Source: Lachnospiraceae bacterium Marseille-Q4251 (GTDB lineage: Bacteria > Bacillota > Clostridia > Lachnospirales > Lachnospiraceae). Taken from it: a stretch of 64,000 nt of DNA. The stretch lies in assembly GCA_018223435.1 (NCBI GenBank), contig JAGTTO010000001.1:2604001-2668000 (forward strand), read 5' to 3'. Both the position numbers and the translations under genes were made by a program. Below the pieces are notes generated by a model, which did not search any database, had not been told where the DNA came from, and worked only from the letters and a program-made list of their open reading frames with translations. This document shows, one piece after another, positions 34,098 to 42,423 of the stretch (its first letter is position 1; each line of letters opens with the position of its first letter).

Positions 34098-35417
34098 TTA
34101 CTTTTCTTCTTCCACAGCCTTCTCCGCTTCTTTCGTCACAATCCCTTCCACCACCATGTGATGCTTCACATCCAGAACATGGATATGGAGCGGGCCGCAG
34201 CTGCAGCGGAAGCTTTCGCCGTCTCTGGGGATCCGGCCGGTGAGGCCGCAGATAAAACCGTTGAAGGTTTCTGAGCCGTCGTGGGGAAGTTCTACCTGGA
34301 GCTCTTCCTCGACTTCTTCCAGGGAAGCGGAACCCTGAATTTTCCATTCTCGCTCGGCGACTTTGACGATATCCTCGGGCTTTGCAGCCTCCTCCTGGTC
34401 ATCCAGGTCGCCTACCAGAGCCTCCATGATATCGTGCAGGGTGATGATACCGCAGACACCGCCGTACTCATTGACGATGACGTTGAAATACTGGCGGCTT
34501 TCTTTCATCTGCCGGAACATCGTGTTTGCCTTCATGCTCTCCGGAACGAAAGAAGGCTTGTCAGCCAGGTTTTCCATGATGTATTTGCGGGTGCGCTGGG
34601 GAGCGCGGAAATAATCGCGGGTGTCGAGAACGGCCACTACATTGTCGAGATTTTCCTGGCAGATCAGATAATGGGTGTGCCGGCTCTCCTTGATGGTCTT
34701 TTCCCAGACGGTGCTGTCATCATCGAGAGAAAGCCAGACAATATCGGGCCGGTGGGTGCAGATCTTTTCCACCGTAATATCGTTGAAATCAAATACATGC
34801 TGGATCAGCTCGTGCTCCTCCTCGGGAATCGTTCCCTGTTCTGTGCCTTCCACGAGCATCATGCGGATTTCCTCCTCCGTGACCTGTTCCTCATTTTCAT
34901 AAGGATCGATGCCGAAAAGACGGAGCACCAGATTGCTGGAAATCGTCAGAAGAGAGACCAGCGGCGTGAGGATGACCGAAGTCAGATAGAGAAGACCGGA
35001 CATATGAAGAGCGGTGGAATCTGCCTTTTTCACGGCCCGCTTCTGTGGAATCATTTTTCCAAAAACCATCGTAAAATAGGCGAGAACCAGCGTGATAAGG
35101 ATCACAGCCAACGGATGAAGAATCCGCTCGGAAAGCGAAAGTCCGGAGTTCTTCAAGGCCTTTACCAGAGGTCCGGCAAAAGCATCCGCCGCCAGGGCAC
35201 TGACCAGAAAACTGATGATGGTCACGGCTGCCTGGATCGTCACGAGAAAACGAGTCGGCTGTTTAGTAATCCGTTCCAGCTTTTTGGCCCGGCGGTCGCC
35301 GTCCTCCTCCAGCTTGTGGATATCCGCCTCGGTGAGCGAGACGATGGCGATCTCCGCGCTGGAAAAAATCGAATTGAGAAAAATCAGAAATATCTGCAGA
35401 ATAACTGCTCCTATCAT
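34098..35417 (-). CDS. CNNM/CorC-family membrane transporter (hemolysin C-like)
   Basis: This 439-residue protein has an N-terminal DUF21 (CNNM) domain of about four membrane segments (residues 1-190; FLNSIFSSAEIAIVSL is the typical start), a CBS pair (about 205-325; VFDFNDITVEKICTHRPDI, YGGVCGIITLHDIMEALVGD) and a C-terminal CorC_HlyC domain. Family members are linked to Mg2+/Co2+ export. The ATG ending at 35417 is preferred; the GTG at 35429 overlaps the GGAGG site. It is monocistronic. Confidence 0.87.
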   Translation of the reverse strand: MIGAVILQIFLIFLNSIFSSAEIAIVSLTEADIHKLEEDGDRRAKKLERITKQPTRFLVTIQAAVTIISFLVSALAADAFAGPLVKALKNSGLSLSERILHPLAVILITLVLAYFTMVFGKMIPQKRAVKKADSTALHMSGLLYLTSVILTPLVSLLTISSNLVLRLFGIDPYENEEQVTEEEIRMMLVEGTEQGTIPEEEHELIQHVFDFNDITVEKICTHRPDIVWLSLDDDSTVWEKTIKESRHTHYLICQENLDNVVAVLDTRDYFRAPQRTRKYIMENLADKPSFVPESMKANTMFRQMKESRQYFNVIVNEYGGVCGIITLHDIMEALVGDLDDQEEAAKPEDIVKVAEREWKIQGSASLEEVEEELQVELPHDGSETFNGFICGLTGRIPRDGESFRCSCGPLHIHVLDVKHHMVVEGIVTKEAEKAVEEEK

Positions 35418-35508
35418 AAGTAAAAACACCTCCGGAAATTACTTTGTAATTCTTTGTCCAGCCCCCATTATATCACAGGACTTTCTTTTCGTCAGTCCCA
35501 AAAAGTGA

Positions 35509-35537
35509 TAGACTTCTTTTGTAGGAATCGCTATAAT
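35509..35537 (+). promoter_or_regulatory. Promoter of the alpha-galactosidase gene
   Basis: TAGACT (35509-35514), a 17-base spacer, TATAAT (35532-35537). Confidence 0.55.
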
Positions 35538-35573
35538 AAAAGTACTATACACATATGCGAAGGGAGAAGGAAA

Positions 35574-37763
35574 ATGGCAGTCAGATTTGATGAGAAGAAG
35601 AACTTATTTACACTTCAGACTTTGGACAGCACTTATCAGATGAAGGTGGACGATCACGGGGTTCTTCTTCACACTTACTATGGGGCGCCTGCGGACGAAA
35701 CGGATTTTTCCTATCTGATCGGGCCGGAGGACAGAGGCTTTTCCGGGCAGCCGGGAGATGAAAAAAAGGACCGTACCTATTCCATGGACTACTATCCGCT
35801 GGAATATCCGGTACAGGGAAACGGCGATTTCCGTGTGAAAGCTCTGAAAGCAGGTTTTGAGGGGGAGGTTCCTGCGTTGGATCTCCGTTTTATTTCTTAT
35901 GAGTTGGAAAAAGGCAAATACAGCCTTCCGGGCCTTCCTGCCCTTTTCGAGGCGGAGGCAGGAGAGGTAGAGACTTTGAAAATCACGCTGAAGGACCGTC
36001 TGGAAGAGATCTATGTGACACTTTTCTATGGCGTTTTCGAGAAGAAAAATGTCATCACCCGGGCTGCCTCCATTGAGAACCGTTCCGGAAAAAACGTAAC
36101 GCTCAAGCGCGCCTTAAGCCTTGGCCTGGATTTCATGGAAGGCGATATGGATCTCATTCATTTCTATGGAAAACACGCCGGCGAGCGTCAGTTTGAGCGC
36201 AGAAATCTGCCCCACGGCATCACCGAGATCAGCAGCAGCCGCGGCACTTCCAGCCATCACCACAACCCGTTTGTGATCCTCTGCGACAAAGACACCACCG
36301 AGGATTTCGGAAATGCTTACGGCGTTTCCTTTATCTACAGCGGCGGTTTCAAGATCCAGATGGAAAAAGACCAGGTGGACGGTATTCGTCTTGTCTGCGG
36401 CTTGGACGACGAGGAATTCCTGTGGAAACTGGCTCCGGGCGAGACCTTTGTGACACCGGAAGCTGCTCTGAGCTACAGCGAAAAAGGTTTGACCGTACTC
36501 TCTGACCAGTTCCAGAAGGCTTATCATGCCAACCTGATCCGCAGCCCCTGGAAAGACAAAAAGCGTCCGACCCTGGTAAACAACTGGGAGGCCACTTATT
36601 TTGGCTTCGATGCGGAAAAACTGTTGAAAATTGCAGGAGAGGCAGCAGATCTGGGCCTCGATATGCTGGTACTGGACGACGGCTGGTTTGGAAAAAGAAA
36701 CGATGACAATTCTGGCCTGGGCGACTGGTTTGTAAATGAGAAGAAACTGGGCTGTACGATGAAAGAGCTGGTGGACCGCGTCAATGCCCTTGGTCTGAAA
36801 TTTGGTATCTGGCTGGAGCCGGAGATGGTTTCCGAGGACAGCGATCTTTACCGGACACATCCCGACTGGGTGCTCCAGATTCCGGGAAGAGAGCCCAATC
36901 GCAGCCGTAACCAGCTGGTTCTGGATCTCTCCAGAAAAGAAGTACGGGAATATATGAAGAAATTCATCGACGACACTCTTTCCTGTGCAAACATTTCCTA
37001 TGTAAAATGGGATATGAACCGCAGTGTGGATAATGTATACAGCGCTGCAGATCCTACTCTCAGCCAGGGAGCCATCCGCCATAAATATGTGCTTGGCCTT
37101 TACGAGGTGATGGAAGATATGCTGACCCGCCATACGGACCTTCTGCTGGAGGGCTGCAGCGGAGGAGGCGGACGTTTCGATGCCGGTATGCTGTATTATG
37201 CGCCGCAGATCTGGTGCAGCGACAACACCGATGCCATCGAGAGACTTCGTATTCATTATGGAACCTCCTTCGGTTATCCCATGTCTTCCGTGTCTGCCCA
37301 TGTGTCCGTTTGCCCGAACCATCAGAACGGCCGGGTAACGCCGTTCAAGACCAGAGGCATCTGTGCAATGCAGGGTTCCTTCGGTTATGAGCTGGATCTC
37401 AGCAAACTTTCTGAGGAAGATAAAGCAGAAGCCAGACGGCAGATCACTGTATACAATGAAAACTGGGAGCTTTTCCAGTCTGGTTCCTACTATCGACTGA
37501 ACTCTCCCATGGAGAATCATGACTACACAGCCTGGAGTTATGTTTCAAAGGATCAGAGAAAAGCATCCTTAAGTGTGATCTACACAGACCTTCACGGCAA
37601 TCCCAAACCGGTTCGCGTGAAACTGAAAGGCCTGAAAAAAGACGCCTCCTACGATGTGGACGGAACCGTGTATACAGGAGCCGCACTGATGAGAGGCGGC
37701 CTTCTGATTCCGAAACCTTCCTGCAATTATGACTCCTACATGGTCTGCATACACGAGATCTGA
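35574..37763 (+). CDS. GH36 alpha-galactosidase
   Basis: This 729-residue cytoplasmic enzyme releases terminal alpha-galactose from raffinose-type sugars or glycans. An N-terminal beta-supersandwich (to about residue 320) precedes the barrel. Barrel marks are NNWEATYFGFDAEKLL near residue 335 and LVLDDGWFGKRNDD near 365. The nucleophile is Asp480 in YVKWDMNRS and the acid/base is Asp550 in CSDNTDAIERL. CSGGGGRFD near residue 530 is typical of the clostridial/lactobacillar GH36 group. The ATG at 35574 follows AGGGAGAAGG. It is separated by 19 bases from the MATE gene. Confidence 0.93.
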   Translation: MAVRFDEKKNLFTLQTLDSTYQMKVDDHGVLLHTYYGAPADETDFSYLIGPEDRGFSGQPGDEKKDRTYSMDYYPLEYPVQGNGDFRVKALKAGFEGEVPALDLRFISYELEKGKYSLPGLPALFEAEAGEVETLKITLKDRLEEIYVTLFYGVFEKKNVITRAASIENRSGKNVTLKRALSLGLDFMEGDMDLIHFYGKHAGERQFERRNLPHGITEISSSRGTSSHHHNPFVILCDKDTTEDFGNAYGVSFIYSGGFKIQMEKDQVDGIRLVCGLDDEEFLWKLAPGETFVTPEAALSYSEKGLTVLSDQFQKAYHANLIRSPWKDKKRPTLVNNWEATYFGFDAEKLLKIAGEAADLGLDMLVLDDGWFGKRNDDNSGLGDWFVNEKKLGCTMKELVDRVNALGLKFGIWLEPEMVSEDSDLYRTHPDWVLQIPGREPNRSRNQLVLDLSRKEVREYMKKFIDDTLSCANISYVKWDMNRSVDNVYSAADPTLSQGAIRHKYVLGLYEVMEDMLTRHTDLLLEGCSGGGGRFDAGMLYYAPQIWCSDNTDAIERLRIHYGTSFGYPMSSVSAHVSVCPNHQNGRVTPFKTRGICAMQGSFGYELDLSKLSEEDKAEARRQITVYNENWELFQSGSYYRLNSPMENHDYTAWSYVSKDQRKASLSVIYTDLHGNPKPVRVKLKGLKKDASYDVDGTVYTGAALMRGGLLIPKPSCNYDSYMVCIHEI

Positions 37764-37782
37764 AAAAACGGAGGAATGAGTT

Positions 37783-39129
37783 TTGAAAAAATCATATGAA
37801 ATGGATATGTGCAACGGCCCGCTATTAGGAAAGATCCTTGTATTTACGTTTCCGCTGATGCTTTCCGGTGTGCTGCAGCTGCTTTTCAATGCGGCGGATA
37901 TTGTGGTGGTGGGGCGGTTTTCCGGAGCTCATGCACTGGCGGCGGTGGGTTCTACCGGTGCACTGATCAATCTTCTGATCAATGTATTCATGGGCCTTTC
38001 TATCGGCACCAACGTGCTGGCAGCCCAGGGGTACGGAGCCAAAAATGCGGAAGATGTCAGCGATACCGTACATACGTCCATTCTTTTAAGCCTAGTGAGC
38101 GGCGCAATTCTCATCGTGGTAGGGATTCTGTTTTCCAGGCCCCTGCTGGAACTTATGGCTACCCCGGAGGAAGTCCTGGGACAGGCGGCTCTTTATATGA
38201 AGATTTACTTCATCGGAATGCCGGCCATGATGGCCTACAACTTTGGCGCGGCTATTTTAAGAGCCATCGGAGATACCAAGCGCCCACTTTATTATCTTTT
38301 GATTTCCGGTGTGGTGAACGTGATTCTGAACCTGATCTTTGTGATCATTTTCAAGATGGGAGTGGCAGGAGTGGCGACAGCCACTGTGATTTCCCAGGTT
38401 ATTTCCGCGGGCATGGTCTTAAAATGCCTGATGGGCCTGGATGGCATGTGCCGCCTGGATCTCCACAAGCTGGCCATCCACAAGGATAAACTCCTGAACA
38501 TTGCCAGAATCGGTCTTCCCGCAGGCATGCAGGGAGCCATTTTCTCCATCTCCAACGTGCTGATCCAGTCCTCGGTAAACTCCTTCGGAGCCATCGCCAT
38601 GGCCGGAAATACAGCCGCCGGAAACCTGGAGGGCTTTGTATATACGTCCATGAACTCTGTATACCAGACAAACTTGAGCTTCACCAGCCAGAACATGGGA
38701 GCCGGAAACCGCCAGCGCATGAAAAAGATCTTAGGTATCTGCCTGATTCTTGTCAGTGTGGTTGGCCTGGTCCTCGGAAACGGCTTCGTTTTCTTCGGCC
38801 AGCAGCTTCTCGGCATTTACTCCTCCGACCCGGAGGTCATCCAGTACGGCCTCAACCGAATGCATCTCATCTGCGCCCCCTATTTTCTCTGCGGCCTCAT
38901 GGATGTCATGGTGGGAAGCATGAGAGGAATGGGCTACTCCTTCCTCCCCATGATCGTTTCCCTGATCGGAGCCTGCGGCCTCCGTGTTGTCTGGATTTTC
39001 ACAGTATTTCAGTGGCATCGCTCTCTGTTTACGCTGTATCTGTCCTATCCGATCACCTGGACGATCACGGCGTTGGCACATATGGCTTGCTGGTATGTGG
39101 TGATGTATAAGAAACAACCAAATAAGTAA
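37783..39129 (+). CDS. MATE-family efflux transporter
   Basis: This 448-residue protein has twelve predicted membrane helices and the duplicated MATE fold. Its N-terminus, DMCNGPLLGKILVFTFPLMLSGVLQLLFNAADIVVVG (read in pieces), is typical of the clostridial branch, and the second half repeats the pattern from about residue 235 (IGLPAGMQGAIFSISNVLIQ). It starts with TTG at 37783, a few bases after GGAGGAATGAG; an ATG at 37801 is an alternative. It would export drugs or metabolites with Na+ or H+; the substrate is unknown. Confidence 0.88.
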   Translation: MKKSYEMDMCNGPLLGKILVFTFPLMLSGVLQLLFNAADIVVVGRFSGAHALAAVGSTGALINLLINVFMGLSIGTNVLAAQGYGAKNAEDVSDTVHTSILLSLVSGAILIVVGILFSRPLLELMATPEEVLGQAALYMKIYFIGMPAMMAYNFGAAILRAIGDTKRPLYYLLISGVVNVILNLIFVIIFKMGVAGVATATVISQVISAGMVLKCLMGLDGMCRLDLHKLAIHKDKLLNIARIGLPAGMQGAIFSISNVLIQSSVNSFGAIAMAGNTAAGNLEGFVYTSMNSVYQTNLSFTSQNMGAGNRQRMKKILGICLILVSVVGLVLGNGFVFFGQQLLGIYSSDPEVIQYGLNRMHLICAPYFLCGLMDVMVGSMRGMGYSFLPMIVSLIGACGLRVVWIFTVFQWHRSLFTLYLSYPITWTITALAHMACWYVVMYKKQPNK

Positions 39130-39135
39130 TTGACC

Positions 39136-39172
39136 CGAGGGGAGATGTTTGCGTGGAAAACATTGCCCCTCG
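39136..39172 (+). terminator. Terminator-like hairpin after the MATE gene
   Basis: CGAGGGG (39136-39142) pairs with CCCCTCG (39166-39172), with ATGTTT/AAACAT pairing inside; only a short T-stretch follows. Confidence 0.6.
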
Positions 39173-39224
39173 CTTTATAAAAAATAGGAAATATTTTAGA
39201 GGATGCTGCTGGTAAAAATACAAA

Positions 39225-39253
39225 TTGGCAGGAAATGAAAAGTATGCTATATT
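39225..39253 (+). promoter_or_regulatory. Promoter of the CRISPR-repeat-like small RNA
   Basis: TTGGCA (39225-39230), a 17-base spacer and the extended -10 TGC-TATATT (TATATT at 39248-39253). The predicted start point is near 39260, directly before the RNA's 5' stem. Confidence 0.75.
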
Positions 39254-39259
39254 ACTTAT

Positions 39260-39386
39260 GTGTAACCAATAGAGTTTGGGTCGTATTACATTGGGAATGC
39301 GTGAGTAGAAATAGTTTTATTGGCTATTAGGGTTACAAGAAGAAGAGCTATATGCAGAGATGAGTTTTTGCATATAGCTCTTTTTG
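39260..39386 (+). ncRNA. CreR-like small RNA with one degenerate type I-C repeat and a guide against the cas promoter region
   Basis: The RNA contains a repeat-like unit at 39280-39312. Its stem CGTATT/AATGCG replaces the ACGCCC/GGGCGT stem of the array repeats, and its last 12 bases, GTGAGTAGAAAT, are identical to the array repeat end. The guide starts at 39313 and runs about 31 bases to a perfect 13-14-pair terminator stem (39344-39356 with 39369-39381) followed by T residues. The guide matches the minus strand at 39415-39399, upstream of cas3, at positions 1-5, 7-11 and 13-17. A 5' stem (39261-39272 with 39324-39337) could mask the guide. Seen: pairing, promoter, terminator, match. Inferred: processing by Cas5c and repression of cas genes through Cascade, as known for CreR RNAs of other type I systems. 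Confidence 0.8.
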
Positions 39387-39398
39387 TACGAATGAAAG

Positions 39399-39415
39399 TA
39401 ATATCCAATTAAACT
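39399..39415 (-). promoter_or_regulatory. Candidate protospacer for the CreR-like RNA (cas operon operator)
   Basis: On the minus strand the 17 bases read AGTTTAATTGGATATTA against a guide AGTTTTATTGGCTATTA; the mismatches are at guide positions 6 and 12 only. The three bases on the PAM side are CTT, with TTC two bases farther out. The PAM edge lies 9 bases from the -35 box of the cas3 promoter. Confidence 0.7.
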
Positions 39416-39426
39416 AAGAAAATATA

Positions 39427-39455
39427 TTGACGAGATATTAAAAAGGTGATACAGT
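39427..39455 (+). promoter_or_regulatory. Probable promoter of the cas operon
   Basis: TTGACG (39427-39432), a 17-base spacer, TACAGT (39450-39455). Transcription would start near 39462, only about ten bases before cas3. Confidence 0.5.
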
Positions 39456-39470
39456 AAGCCTAAGAGAGGA

Positions 39471-41678
39471 GTGAGAAAAATAGAAGAAAAAGAAAATTAT
39501 ATTGCACATAAAAACAAAGAAAATGGAAAAATTCAGACAATAAAAGAACACAGCGAAAATGCTGCCAGGTTATGTATGGAAATGTCTATACCAGAACTTA
39601 AAGAAATCAATCGAATAATTGGATTGTTACATGATATTGGAAAATATCAAAACTCTTTTCAGAGAAGAATGAAGGATGAAAAAATTCGGGTTGAGCATTC
39701 CATATGTGGTGCACAGATTGCAAAGAAAATATATGAGAAACCATTCCTGGCGCTTGCGTATTTAATGGAATATTGCATTGCTGGCCACCATTCCGGGATT
39801 CCTGACGGAGGAGTTCAAAATGGCAGACCGGATTCACTGAATACAAGGCTTCAAAGAGAGATGGAGGATTACAGTGCTTACCAAGAGGAACTGGAAATTC
39901 CACAGATTGATCTGCAGAAAGTAATAAATTTTTTCGCGCAGGATATCAAAAATGATATAGATTTTTTGATTGATAAATTCGCTTTTCTGACAAGATATTG
40001 TTTTTCCTGTCTGGTAGATGCAGATTCCGAAGACACTGCAAGGTTTTGCGGAGATGGAACTTTACCAGAGGATCTGAAGACAAATTTTCAGAGCTGCCTT
40101 GAAAAAGTAAATCGAAAACTGCAATCTTTTCAAGCTGAGACTGAACTTCAGAAAGCCAGAGCACTTTTACAGAAGCAGGTATTTGATAAAACAGGTGAAA
40201 AAGCAGAGATTTATCTTATGAACATGCCGACAGGAAGCGGCAAAACATTATGTAGTGTGAAATTTGCTCTGGAAAAAGCAATTGCCGAAAAGAAGAAGAG
40301 GATCATTTATGTAATTTCATTTTTGAGTATCATTGATCAGTCAGTCGAGATGTTTGAAAATCTCTTTGGGAAGGATGCACAGATTCTGCGTCATCAGTCT
40401 ACCTTTTCCTATGACGATGCAGAAGATTTCAGTGAAGATTATCGTATTTCAGCAAAGCATGCGACAGAGAACTGGAGTGCAGATTTTATTGTGACAACTA
40501 TGGTTCAGTTCCTCGGCTCCTTGTATTCCAATCGGCGGGGAAAACTGCGAAAGGTCCACAATATGGCAGATGCGGTTCTCATTTTTGATGAAGCACATTT
40601 GATGCCTGTAGAATATTTACAGCCCTGTCTCCAGGGAATCGCATTTCTCACAAGGTACTTGAACAGCAGTGCAGTATTTCTGACGGCAACAATGCCGGAC
40701 TTTCCAAGTTTGATTCAGACCTATGCTTTGGAAAACAGCAAGATAGTTAATCTGGTAACAGATACATCGGATTTTGAAAAGTTTAAGAAATGCAAGTTTA
40801 GCTATATTGGAAAGATGGAACAGGAAACGCTGTTAAGTAAAAGCAGACAATATGCTTCCAGTTTGATTGTTGTTAATAAGAAACGAACAGCAAGGGAATT
40901 ATACAGGCAGTGTACAGGTAAAAAGTATCATTTGTCTACTTATCTGGCGGCATATGACAGAAAACGGATTTTAGATGAAATTCGAAAGGAACTAAAGCAA
41001 TTAGAGGTGGAATATCCTAATCTTGAAGGAGTTCCGGAAGATCGGCGTATTACCGTGATATCTACTTCGCTAATTGAAGCAGGAGTTGATCTTGACATGG
41101 CTGTTGTATTTCGACAGCTTACTGGTCTGGACAGCATTTTACAGGCTGGCGGACGTTGCAACAGAGAAGGAAAAAGACAGGGAGCAACGACATTTGTTTT
41201 TGAACTGTCAGAGGATCAAAAAGAAGATGAGGGAATGAATAAAACCAGAGGACTGCTTAAAAAATATGCAGATGTTTCTTCGCAGGAATGTATACGGGAA
41301 TATTATAACTGTATGTATAAGCTGAGAGAGACAGAAATTGAAGAACATGCGATTCATAATGATTACAAAGATATTCGGCAGATAGGTTTTAAAACCTATG
41401 CTGAAAAATTTCATTTGATTGAATCTAATACTCAATCGGTTGTAGTTGGCTGCAATGAGGAAGCGAAACGTAGAATAGAAGAGCTGCAGAAAACCCAAAT
41501 AGGCAATCCGCGAAAATTCCAAAATTATGCCTGTTCTGTAACACAGGCTGAATTAGATGATCTGGTAAGACAGCATGCGGTGAAGGACTATGGGACTGGA
41601 ATTTTCTGCCTGATAAGTGATGGTTATTATGACGAAAATCTTGGGATTCTTTTTGAAGGAAAAGATTACATCATATGA
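39471..41678 (+). CDS. cas3: Cas3 helicase-nuclease (type I-C)
   Basis: This 735-residue protein has an N-terminal HD nuclease domain (His27; LLHDIGK with His54-Asp55; GHHSG near residue 105). An SF2 helicase follows (Walker A NMPTGSGKT near residue 253, DEAH at 373-376, TSLIEAGVDLD near residue 527, QAGGRCNREGK). It unwinds and degrades DNA bound by Cascade. GTG at 39471 is the only usual start codon in frame, but it overlaps the AGGAG site (39467-39471). A rare ATA start at 39480 would have normal spacing, so the start is uncertain. It is the first gene of an AT-rich seven-gene operon. Confidence 0.93.
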   Translation: MRKIEEKENYIAHKNKENGKIQTIKEHSENAARLCMEMSIPELKEINRIIGLLHDIGKYQNSFQRRMKDEKIRVEHSICGAQIAKKIYEKPFLALAYLMEYCIAGHHSGIPDGGVQNGRPDSLNTRLQREMEDYSAYQEELEIPQIDLQKVINFFAQDIKNDIDFLIDKFAFLTRYCFSCLVDADSEDTARFCGDGTLPEDLKTNFQSCLEKVNRKLQSFQAETELQKARALLQKQVFDKTGEKAEIYLMNMPTGSGKTLCSVKFALEKAIAEKKKRIIYVISFLSIIDQSVEMFENLFGKDAQILRHQSTFSYDDAEDFSEDYRISAKHATENWSADFIVTTMVQFLGSLYSNRRGKLRKVHNMADAVLIFDEAHLMPVEYLQPCLQGIAFLTRYLNSSAVFLTATMPDFPSLIQTYALENSKIVNLVTDTSDFEKFKKCKFSYIGKMEQETLLSKSRQYASSLIVVNKKRTARELYRQCTGKKYHLSTYLAAYDRKRILDEIRKELKQLEVEYPNLEGVPEDRRITVISTSLIEAGVDLDMAVVFRQLTGLDSILQAGGRCNREGKRQGATTFVFELSEDQKEDEGMNKTRGLLKKYADVSSQECIREYYNCMYKLRETEIEEHAIHNDYKDIRQIGFKTYAEKFHLIESNTQSVVVGCNEEAKRRIEELQKTQIGNPRKFQNYACSVTQAELDDLVRQHAVKDYGTGIFCLISDGYYDENLGILFEGKDYII

Positions 41679-41694
41679 AAGAAGGTGAGAGGCA

Positions 41695-42423
41695 ATGGCG
41701 TATGGATTTAAAATAATGGTAGAAGGAGATTATGCCTGTTTTACAAGGCCGGAGCTGAAGGTGGAACGTGTCAGTTATGACGTTCCGCCTCCGGGCGCAC
41801 TGGAAGGAATGCTGAAAAGCTGCTACTGGAAGCCGTCTATAAAGTATACGATTGATAAAATTATCGTGTTCAATAAGATTGATTTCATGAATGTCAGGAG
41901 AAACGAAGTAAAAGAGAAGGTATTGTTGAGTGCGGTAAAGAGTCAGATGAATGGAAAAGGAGGAGATCCCTGTATCTATACTTCTGAGAGCAGGAGTCAG
42001 AGAGCTTCTATGATTCTGAAAAATGTGAAATATGGGATCGAATTTCATTTTGAACTGACGAATTTGAAAAATGAAAGGGAGGAAGATGCAGAGAAGAAAC
42101 ATTACAATATCATAAAAAGGCGACTGGAAAAAGGACAATGGTTCCGTGTTCCCTGCCTGGGTTGTAGTGAATTCCCCGTAAAGAAAATAGAACTTGTAGA
42201 AGATTTTAATGAGAATCTTATCGACAAAGACATTTTAGATATGAAAGATGTGGATCTTGGCTACATGAGCTATAAAGTGCAGTTTGCAGACGGAGGAAAG
42301 CCAATAAATGATGATTGGGAGAATCCGGAGTTTTCTGACCGGGCCAATACGCTTTACTATCGTCCACATATGATAAATGGAGTGATTGATGTGAGAAAAT
42401 ACAGGGAGGGGCTGCGATGCTGA
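41695..42423 (+). CDS. cas5c: Cas5c (Cas5d) crRNA-processing Cascade subunit
   Basis: This 242-residue RAMP protein takes the place of Cas6 in type I-C systems. It cuts pre-crRNA at the base of the repeat hairpin and stays on the 5' handle. The N-terminus has the family pattern MVEGDYACFTRPELKVERVSYDVPPPGALEGMLKSCYWKP (read in pieces, residues 8-45), and RPHMINGVIDVRKYREGL closes the protein. AAGAAGGTGAGAGG precedes the ATG. Its end overlaps cas8c by seven bases. It is the likely processor of both the array transcript and the CreR-like RNA. Confidence 0.93.
   Translation: MAYGFKIMVEGDYACFTRPELKVERVSYDVPPPGALEGMLKSCYWKPSIKYTIDKIIVFNKIDFMNVRRNEVKEKVLLSAVKSQMNGKGGDPCIYTSESRSQRASMILKNVKYGIEFHFELTNLKNEREEDAEKKHYNIIKRRLEKGQWFRVPCLGCSEFPVKKIELVEDFNENLIDKDILDMKDVDLGYMSYKVQFADGGKPINDDWENPEFSDRANTLYYRPHMINGVIDVRKYREGLRC

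Noticed and set aside
33823..34161. 112-residue plus-strand frame over the tRNA
   Set aside because: It consists of tRNA-Pro and its terminator plus AT-rich spacer.
36114..37520. 468-residue minus-strand frame opposite the alpha-galactosidase gene
   Set aside because: Shadow frame with no ribosome site or recognisable domain.
39344..39381. A second degenerate CRISPR repeat after the guide
   Set aside because: The hairpin here has no GTGAGTAGAAAT tag and ends in a T-run, so it is a terminator.
39392..39412. Mini-ORF MKVISN overlapping the target of the CreR-like RNA (possible CreT-like toxin with an ATA codon)
   Set aside because: No ribosome site, no promoter of its own and only one rare codon. 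The target is better explained as a control site of the cas operon.
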